Positions 33,127 through 38,400 of a stretch of 38,400 nucleotides of DNA are shown here, piece after piece. Both the position numbers and the translations under genes were made by a program. How positions within the stretch are numbered: position 1 is the stretch's first letter; each line of letters opens with the position of its first letter. The DNA comes from an uncultured Cytophagales bacterium (lineage in GTDB: Bacteria; Bacteroidota; Bacteroidia; Cytophagales; Thermonemataceae), in NCBI GenBank assembly GCA_937911505.1, contig CALEMF010000083.1:1-38400 (forward strand), read 5' to 3'. The notes under the pieces were generated by a model. That model was not told the origin of the DNA, did not search any database, and saw only the letters and a list, made by a program, of their open reading frames with translations.

Positions 33127-34483
33127 AACAGCCCCACGCGCTGGTACCAGCCTGCTGTTCATTAGTAGTACGCAACTCATTGATCCGACTTTCTATAAAA
33201 CTGAGGTGTTTGTGTATGGGACGCATCCCTTGAAAAAACAAAACGAAGCTAGTAATCTGACCATTATAAGTGATTTGATAAGCTGGTGTGACAGGCAGGC
33301 CAAATATCTTCTGTAAGGGGAAAAGTTGCCTTGTTGCTACCTCAATTGCTTTAAAACTTGTGCTATCGTCAGGAGGCGCTGTATAGATGAGTGATGTAGC
33401 TCCTGTGGGACTGTCATAAAAATGATGTAAGTAAACCAATGCCCCCTGTGAGGTATATTGAATACGGTCTATGTATAAATCAGCTCCTCGTGCATCACAT
33501 TGTTTGCCTACTTCTAATGTACGGGTAATCGTTTGGGTACGGAGAAAATCTTGCAAAGACAGTAATGTATCTGCCTTTCCCTCAGTATAGGTAATTACAC
33601 GGTTAGGTTTGTTCTGTTTATCTTGCGTTGGCCCAAAACTATCTAATGTTTTACCGTTACGTTTTCCTTCTTTCACTGCTATAAGGGCCACTTCAGTGGT
33701 TTTATTGGGCGATAAATCTCTTACCGTACCTGTAAAAGGTTGCCCATTCCTAAGGAACTCTTCTGTCACCAAAAGGTCTTGGGTGTAGGTGAGATGTGCT
33801 ACTACCCCATCTGCATAATGAACCTGCCATTTGCCTTGTCTACGGTTTTTTACATATTGCCCTTCCTCTTTCAAGTATTCATTCCCTGCTTGATCTTTAA
33901 AAAACTTCTTGTAAGTACCCTCATAAAAATTAGAAAAATAGGAAGGAGTGTATACCTGATAGCCTGCTGCCACGATTTTACTTTGAGGGCCGAAGAAAGT
34001 AAATGTAAGCAGACTCTTATCAGGAAGATGCTTTTGATAGTCAAATTGACGCACAAGCGTATTGGCTGCTATTTCTTCCTCGCCTCGATAAAAGGCACGA
34101 GAGAGTACCACACCTTTTTCATATTGTTCTTTTTTATCTAAAACACTTTCGGGTAGGTAGGTTTTAATAATCCCATCCTTGAGACCAGTGTAGTAGTTAC
34201 CTTCCAAGAACATTTCTCTTCCTTCAAAACGATCTTTGTACAAGACAAGACTTCCGTGTAGCAGTTGCCCCTTAAATCTACCTTCTGACTCCCCCAAACG
34301 CCCATTTTCTACCCAATAGTAGGTTTTATTGGTGGCTAGTGCTAGCGATTGACAATTCATACACACTTCTGCTGTACCCTTGTAGCCCTCATAGGAAAGT
34401 GCAACTTCTTGGGTTTGGAATTGTGCCAAAAAAGATGAAATGCTACCTATATACATTAATATACTAGTGTATACTACCTTCAT
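33107..34483 (-). CDS. Exported MORN/YwqK-like repeat protein
   Basis: A 458-residue protein with a signal peptide (1 to about 20, MYIGSISSFLAQ). The body contains repeats of the MORN/YwqK type: short beta hairpins with a 'G-x-WxxYYxxG' pattern such as EGRFKGQLLHGSLVLYKD, LEGNYYTGLKDGIIKTY, EEGQYVKNRRQGKWQVHYADG and VKEGKRNGKT. Such domains are common in Bacteroidota and are often labelled 'toxin-antitoxin YwqK' by automatic pipelines, which is not supported here as no toxin is adjacent. It probably acts in the envelope; function unknown. Its last bases overlap the start of the hydrolase gene. Confidence 0.75.
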   Translation of the reverse strand: MKVVYTSILMYIGSISSFLAQFQTQEVALSYEGYKGTAEVCMNCQSLALATNKTYYWVENGRLGESEGRFKGQLLHGSLVLYKDRFEGREMFLEGNYYTGLKDGIIKTYLPESVLDKKEQYEKGVVLSRAFYRGEEEIAANTLVRQFDYQKHLPDKSLLTFTFFGPQSKIVAAGYQVYTPSYFSNFYEGTYKKFFKDQAGNEYLKEEGQYVKNRRQGKWQVHYADGVVAHLTYTQDLLVTEEFLRNGQPFTGTVRDLSPNKTTEVALIAVKEGKRNGKTLDSFGPTQDKQNKPNRVITYTEGKADTLLSLQDFLRTQTITRTLEVGKQCDARGADLYIDRIQYTSQGALVYLHHFYDSPTGATSLIYTAPPDDSTSFKAIEVATRQLFPLQKIFGLPVTPAYQITYNGQITSFVLFFQGMRPIHKHLSFIESRINELRTTNEQQAGTSAWGCYEILLE

Positions 34484-34545
34484 AGAGATTATAGTCTATT
34501 CGTTCGATCGAGATAAATATAACGATTCCTTTTTTTACAAAAAAC

Positions 34546-35055
34546 TTACGAACGCTGCTGTCCTCTATTACCGAGTTCTACTACTTGCATGTTGGTAGGG
34601 CGGTGCTCAATAATATCGAAGAGTAATAAAGTACGTATCGTATGAAAACCGTGATGCCCTGCTGCGCCAGGGTTGAGATGGAGTAAATTTCTCGGCTTAT
34701 CGGCAATCACTTTAAGAATATGAGAATGCCCACAAACGAATAGGTCGGGGCGTATTTCGTCGAGCTTTGTTCTTACCTTAGGCGTATACTTAGGTGGATA
34801 AGCGCCTATGTGTGTCATCCACACTTTGAGCCCTCCACATTCAAAAATAAGATCTTTGGGAAAAGTTTGTCTGATAGCAGCATTATCTATATTACCATAA
34901 ACCGCTCTCAGAGGTATTTGTAAGGTTTGTAGCTGATCGGTTACGGAGAGATCACCTATATCACCTGCGTGCCATACTTCATCACAATCTTGTAGTACTT
35001 CTAAAATAGTAGCTTCCATGAAGCTGTGGGTATCGGAGAGTAAGCCAATTTTCAT
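34546..35055 (-). CDS. YfcE/MJ0936-type metallophosphoesterase
   Basis: A 169-residue cytoplasmic calcineurin-like phosphodiesterase. All metal-binding motifs are there: SDTH (about 7-10), HAGDIGD (about 30-36), YGNID (about 54-58), THIG (about 81-84) and CGHSH (about 107-111). Members hydrolyse phosphodiesters such as small cyclic or nucleotide substrates; the true substrate is unknown. The start codon overlaps the stop of the APS-kinase gene (ATGA), so the two are translationally coupled. Confidence 0.92.
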   Translation of the reverse strand: MKIGLLSDTHSFMEATILEVLQDCDEVWHAGDIGDLSVTDQLQTLQIPLRAVYGNIDNAAIRQTFPKDLIFECGGLKVWMTHIGAYPPKYTPKVRTKLDEIRPDLFVCGHSHILKVIADKPRNLLHLNPGAAGHHGFHTIRTLLLFDIIEHRPTNMQVVELGNRGQQRS

Positions 35056-35654
35056 GAGTAGATAAATAAGGGTTTTACTAAACGATAGAGACGATCAATG
35101 GATTGTTCAGGGCTTTCTTCGGCAGTATGAATGACTATCTGAGGATGAGTGGGTGGCTCAAAAGGGCTACTGATGCCTGTAAAATCACTGATTTCTCCTG
35201 CTCGTGCTTTTGCGTACAGCCCTTTTACATCCCTGGCTTCACATACAGCAAGTGGGCACTCAATGAATACTTCTATGAGATGCTCTTCCCCAATAATTTT
35301 CTTCGCCAATGTTTGGAGGTCGTGTGTAGGGCAAATAAAAGAAGCCAAGGTGACTACGCCACAATCCAGAAAAAGTTTGGCAACTTCTGCCACACGGCGT
35401 ATATTTTCAATACGATCTGCCGCTAAGAAGCTTAAATCTTGGCTAAGACCCGTCCGGAGGTGATCGCCATCTAGGAGCTGTGTTAGAAATCCCTCTTGAT
35501 AGAGTTTCTTTTCTAACCCCTGCGCAATTGTACTTTTACCAGCGCTGGGAAGCCCTACAAGCCATATTACTTTAGCTTTTTGTCTAAGTAGTGCCTCTTT
35601 TGCATTTTTAGGTATAGCGTAATCTACAAAAAAGGGATATAAAGGTTTCTTCAA
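35052..35654 (-). CDS. cysC: Adenylylsulfate kinase (APS kinase)
   Basis: A 200-residue APS kinase, which phosphorylates adenylylsulfate to PAPS with ATP. The P-loop is GLPSAGKST (34-42; usually GLSGSGKST), followed by LLDGDHLRTGLSQDL, the DRIENIRRVAEVAKL helix, a conserved SFICP, and ARAGEISDFTGISSPFE, the substrate-binding lid typical of CysC. No cysD/cysN (ATP sulfurylase), cysH or cysQ gene is close. Its only operon partner is the phosphoesterase, with a 4-bp overlap. It could serve sulfate activation for sulfonation rather than assimilation; this is inference. Confidence 0.9.
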   Translation of the reverse strand: MKKPLYPFFVDYAIPKNAKEALLRQKAKVIWLVGLPSAGKSTIAQGLEKKLYQEGFLTQLLDGDHLRTGLSQDLSFLAADRIENIRRVAEVAKLFLDCGVVTLASFICPTHDLQTLAKKIIGEEHLIEVFIECPLAVCEARDVKGLYAKARAGEISDFTGISSPFEPPTHPQIVIHTAEESPEQSIDRLYRLVKPLFIYS

Positions 35655-35807
35655 AATGTAGTGCTATCATCTGAACAGTATAAAGATAGGAACTTTACCA
35701 CAAAAATGATAATAATTGCTTATACTGTCAGGCATCAGACATTTGCTTATACAAAGAGGATGTACCTTACAAACATATTTTAGTAAAACTTAAACTTTCA
35801 TATACTT

Positions 35808-36440
35808 ATGCAGAAAATACCCTACTTCCTATGCTTAGCTTTTATGCTATTCTCTTTTCAACCTGTTCAGGTAACGGAAGAGCCTGTACCGACCAAGCCA
35901 GAGGATGTAAGTCCCCTACTAATTGGTGAACAAGTTCCTGATCTCATGGTAGAGGACCTAGCTGGTAAAAAACAATCCCTCAAGGCATTAGTGGCCAAAC
36001 AAAAGACAATTCTAATCTTTTATCGTGGTGGGTGGTGTCCTTTTTGTAATAAACATCTTGCTGCACTTGGTAAACTAGAAGAAAAACTTCGTGCAGATGG
36101 CTATCAAATCGTGGCGATTAGCCCAGATAAGGCGAGTGAGCTTAAAAAGACAACAGATAAGCTTGAGTTACCTTACACGCTCCTCTCGGACAATGACATG
36201 GAAGCAGCCAAGCAATTTGGTATTGCCTTTCAGGTAAGCGATGAGGTACTAAAAAAGTATAAAGAATATGGAATTGACTTGAGTACTTCTTCTGGAGGAG
36301 GTAATAAAGATTTGTTACCTGTTCCTTCTGTTTTTTTCTTAGACAAAGAAGGGACAATCAAGTTTGAGTACATCAACCCAAATTTTAAAGAGCGTGTACC
36401 AGAAGCACTATTGTTGGCAGCAGCTAAAAGTATGAAATAA
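35808..36440 (+). CDS. Exported peroxiredoxin-like (AhpC/TSA) protein
   Basis: A 210-residue thioredoxin-fold protein. An N-terminal signal peptide (residues 1 to about 20, IPYFLCLAFMLFSFQP) suggests a periplasmic or envelope location. The AhpC/TSA domain (about 38-190) has the active site RGGWCPFC (Cys77, Cys80), a CxxC arrangement as in PrxQ-like or 'peroxiredoxin-like' families, followed by IVAISPDKASELK and PYTLLSDND, typical of the group. Expected role: reduction of peroxides or thiol exchange in the periplasm. It stands alone; a shared hairpin separates it from the convergent E2 gene. Confidence 0.9.
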   Translation: MQKIPYFLCLAFMLFSFQPVQVTEEPVPTKPEDVSPLLIGEQVPDLMVEDLAGKKQSLKALVAKQKTILIFYRGGWCPFCNKHLAALGKLEEKLRADGYQIVAISPDKASELKKTTDKLELPYTLLSDNDMEAAKQFGIAFQVSDEVLKKYKEYGIDLSTSSGGGNKDLLPVPSVFFLDKEGTIKFEYINPNFKERVPEALLLAAAKSMK

Positions 36441-36469
36441 TACTTGTAAAGTAATGAGCGATAGTTCTG

Positions 36470-36506
36470 AAGCTGTTCTTACCTAATCTTTAGGCAAGAA
36501 CAGCTT
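36470..36506. terminator. Bidirectional terminator between peroxiredoxin and E2 genes
   Basis: AAGCTGTTCTT-like arms at 36470-36480 and 36496-36506 pair over 11 bp, and pairing continues inward past one mismatch (CCT/AGG) to a 7-base loop. It lies 30 bp after the rightward stop and 10 bp after the leftward stop, with T4 on the right side. Confidence 0.75.
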
Positions 36507-36515
36507 TTACTCATA

Positions 36516-38171
36516 TTACACCAAAATCCTAATAGGATCTTCTAGGTTACCTTTCAAGGTTTTTAAAAAGGCAGCGCCTGTAGCACCATCTACCACACGA
36601 TGATCACAAGAGAGGGTAACTTTCATAACATTACCTACTACCATTTCTCCGTCTTTTACCAATACGGTCTCCTTAATACCTCCTACGGCTAAGATGCAAG
36701 CATCTGGCGGATTGATAATGGCTGTAAATTCCTCTATCCCAAACATGCCTAGATTAGAGATGGTAAAGGTATTACCTTCCCAATCGCTAGGCTGTAGTTG
36801 TTTATTGCGTGCTTTTTCTCCCAAGTCTTTCACTTCACTAGCAATTTGTGAAAGCGATTTGGTATCGGCAAAACGCACCACTGGTACCAACAAGCCCTCA
36901 TCTACAGCCACTGCAACACCAATATGCACTTGGTGATTGGTACGAATGGTATCTCCTTGCCAAGAAGAGTTTACCTGCGGGTGTTGCTTCAAGGCAGCAG
37001 CCGTAGCCCTAATGACAATATCGTTAAAAGAGATTTTTGTAGGTGCGTAGGTATTCATTTGTTTACGTGCCTCAATCGTTTTGTCCATATTGATTTCTAT
37101 CGTAAGGTAGAAATGAGGGGCTGTAAACTTACTCTCTGCTAAGCGACGCGCAATGGTTTTACGCATCTGCGAAACTTTTACCTCTTCAAAGTCTTCACCC
37201 AGATAGCTAGTAGAAGGTTGGGTTTTTTGAGAAGGTTGTTCAGTAGGAGAGGAGGACGTACTTTTCTTTTCAGGCTGGAAGTTTTCTATATCGCGTTTTA
37301 CGATTCTTCCTTCTTCTCCTGTACCGTCAATTTGAGAAATATCATAACCTAACTCTTCGGCCATACGACGCGCTAGAGGAGAGATTTTGATCCGTCCTTC
37401 TTCGGTAGTACTGGCAACGCCATTACTCTTACTTTCTGTAGTTTTGGTGGTGGCTTCGGAGGGTGTTTTCTCTTTTTGAATGGTGGCTTTATCGTCAGAA
37501 GATTGCCCGTTACCTGAGGTTTGGTGCGCGGCTAAAAGTGCCTTGTAGTCTGCATCTGGTTCTCCCACAATGTACAAGACGGCATCTACCGCAATGCTAT
37601 CTCCCTCTTCCACACCAATGTAAAGGATAGTACCCGCTTCGTAAGCCTCCAGTTCCATTACTGCCTTATCCGTTTCTATCTCTGCCAGCAAGTCGCCCGC
37701 CTGTACCTTATCGCCTACCTTTTTGTGCCAGGCTACTACTACTCCCTCTTCCATAGTATCGCTCATTTTAGGCATGAGCTCAATACTAGCGGGAATATCA
37801 CTGGGGTCTTGAGAAGGTTGCGAAGTGGCGTCACTATCCGTTTTTTTATTAGTGGCTTGTTGTTCCTCTTGTGTAGCGGTAGAAGTAGTTTCTTGTGTTT
37901 CTGCTTCCTTGAGTAAAGATTGATAGTCTTCCCCTTTTTCTCCAATAATGTACATAACTCCATCTATCGGAACAGCCTCTCCTTCTTTAGCGCCAATGTA
38001 GAGAATAGTCCCCCCTTCATACGCTTCTAAGTCCATGGTGGCCTTATCGGTTTCTACTTCTGCTACGATATCTCCAGATTTAATTTCATCACCTTCCTTT
38101 TTATGCCAAGCGGCGATCACCCCTTCTTCCATGGTGTCGCTCATTTTGGGCATTCTTATTATTTCAGCCAT
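36516..38171 (-). CDS. Dihydrolipoamide acetyltransferase, E2 of pyruvate dehydrogenase
   Basis: From the ATG at 38171 (MAEIIRMPKMSD) the product has 551 residues and is the E2 core of the pyruvate dehydrogenase complex. It carries two lipoyl domains (about 1-80 and 127-205, each with an ETDKA lipoylation lysine), Ser/Thr/Gln-rich linkers, an E1/E3-binding domain (about 260-300, KISPLARRMAEELGYD and GTGEEGRIVKRDIE), and a catalytic domain (about 330-551) with the active-site DHRVVDG (His about 524). It transfers acetyl groups from lipoamide to CoA. The open frame extends to 38216 but the shorter start gives the canonical N-terminus. E1 and E3 genes are not in the window. A good promoter lies at 38227-38257. 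Confidence 0.94.
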   Translation of the reverse strand: MAEIIRMPKMSDTMEEGVIAAWHKKEGDEIKSGDIVAEVETDKATMDLEAYEGGTILYIGAKEGEAVPIDGVMYIIGEKGEDYQSLLKEAETQETTSTATQEEQQATNKKTDSDATSQPSQDPSDIPASIELMPKMSDTMEEGVVVAWHKKVGDKVQAGDLLAEIETDKAVMELEAYEAGTILYIGVEEGDSIAVDAVLYIVGEPDADYKALLAAHQTSGNGQSSDDKATIQKEKTPSEATTKTTESKSNGVASTTEEGRIKISPLARRMAEELGYDISQIDGTGEEGRIVKRDIENFQPEKKSTSSSPTEQPSQKTQPSTSYLGEDFEEVKVSQMRKTIARRLAESKFTAPHFYLTIEINMDKTIEARKQMNTYAPTKISFNDIVIRATAAALKQHPQVNSSWQGDTIRTNHQVHIGVAVAVDEGLLVPVVRFADTKSLSQIASEVKDLGEKARNKQLQPSDWEGNTFTISNLGMFGIEEFTAIINPPDACILAVGGIKETVLVKDGEMVVGNVMKVTLSCDHRVVDGATGAAFLKTLKGNLEDPIRILV

Positions 38172-38226
38172 ATGTGTTGATGCTTGCGTCTTTTGCGTGT
38201 AAAAAATCAATAGCATTACTGCTTTT

Positions 38227-38257
38227 CAAAAATAATTCTAATCTTGGTTTATTCAAA
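38227..38257 (-). promoter_or_regulatory. Promoter of the E2 gene
   Basis: On the minus strand TTTG (38257-38254), 19 bases, and TATTTTTG (38234-38227) match the Bacteroidota consensus. The start codon at 38171 follows about 55 bases later. Confidence 0.6.
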
Positions 38258-38338
38258 GGTAATACTTAAATTCTCCAAATTTGCTTCTTACAGATCTGTA
38301 TGATTAATAATTTTAAATTCACTTAATATCCTTATACC

Positions 38339-38400
38339 ATGCAAAGTCTTTACGTAACTACCGACGGTATACGGCTACATTATTTAGATAGTGGCGTCGC
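38339..38400 (+). CDS. Start of an alpha/beta hydrolase gene, cut by window edge
   Basis: The ATG at 38339 opens a frame of about 20 codons to the window end: MQSLYVTTDGIRLHYLDSG. The 'DGxRLHYxxxG' pattern is the usual first strand of soluble alpha/beta hydrolases. Everything downstream is outside the window, so the family is likely but the substrate cannot be guessed. Confidence 0.55.
   Translation, partial: MQSLYVTTDGIRLHYLDSGV

Noticed and set aside
33127..33180. Longer start for the alpha/beta hydrolase at 33180
   Set aside because: It would increase the overlap with the upstream gene to 74 bp and adds no recognisable sequence.
33107..34483. Label 'toxin-antitoxin component YwqK'
   Set aside because: The MORN-like repeats explain the similarity, the protein has a signal peptide and no toxin gene is adjacent.

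Overview
The window looks like a chromosomal segment of a Bacteroidota bacterium, most likely from the order Cytophagales. The evidence is a PorP/SprF-family protein (a type IX secretion/gliding marker), members of the DUF4296, DUF4837 and DUF4349 lipoprotein families, an ECF sigma factor paired with an anti-sigma/outer-membrane-barrel hybrid, many large sensory proteins, and promoters of the Bacteroidota type (TTTG, about 20 bases, TAnnTTTG) with weak or absent Shine-Dalgarno sites. Base composition is AT-rich (roughly 40% GC by eye). No rRNA, tRNA, CRISPR array, insertion sequence or prophage gene was seen. The genus cannot be fixed from the sequence.

Layout. 1-3411: a truncated biotin-dependent carboxylase beta subunit, a tandem SnoaL-like protein and an AraC regulator. 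3472-5334: a long PurF-type amidophosphoribosyltransferase. 5511-6878: a protein of sixteen exact leucine-rich repeats. 6893-8290: a TetR regulator and a short-chain dehydrogenase with two matching operators. 8387-9877: a nuoN gene away from any other complex I gene. 10092-11102: porP/sprF-like gene. 11303-13267: a hybrid histidine kinase. 13270-17768: a six-gene leftward operon with a Ras-like small GTPase, a coiled-coil/longin-like partner, a peptidoglycan-binding membrane protein, a LytTR response regulator, a DUF4296 lipoprotein and a SpoIIE-type phosphatase. 17849-22896: a low-molecular-weight tyrosine phosphatase, a HAMP-GAF-PAS receptor, a DUF4349 lipoprotein, an EF-hand protein and a lipid kinase. 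22907-26475: the sigma/anti-sigma pair and a lipoprotein, separated by decayed copies of both. 26649-32230: membrane protein, LOG-family protein, two lytic transglycosylases and a DUF4837 lipoprotein. 32236-35654: alpha/beta hydrolase, MORN-like protein, phosphodiesterase and APS kinase. 35808-38171: a peroxiredoxin and the pyruvate dehydrogenase E2. A new hydrolase gene starts at 38339.

Most notable. (1) The 13.3-17.8 kb operon puts a Ras-like GTPase, a longin-like partner, a LytTR regulator and a PP2C-type phosphatase under one transcript. The phosphatase shares an unassigned N-terminal domain with the hybrid kinase that meets it tail to tail 2 bp away, so this may be one undescribed signalling module. 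(2) At 24.9-26.6 kb a 'lipoprotein + sigma factor' unit appears to have been tandemly duplicated and then to have decayed reciprocally: one unit kept the sigma factor, the other kept the lipoprotein, and the surviving lipoprotein itself has a one-base frameshift. (3) A TetR-SDR pair carries two nearly identical 16-bp palindromic operators.
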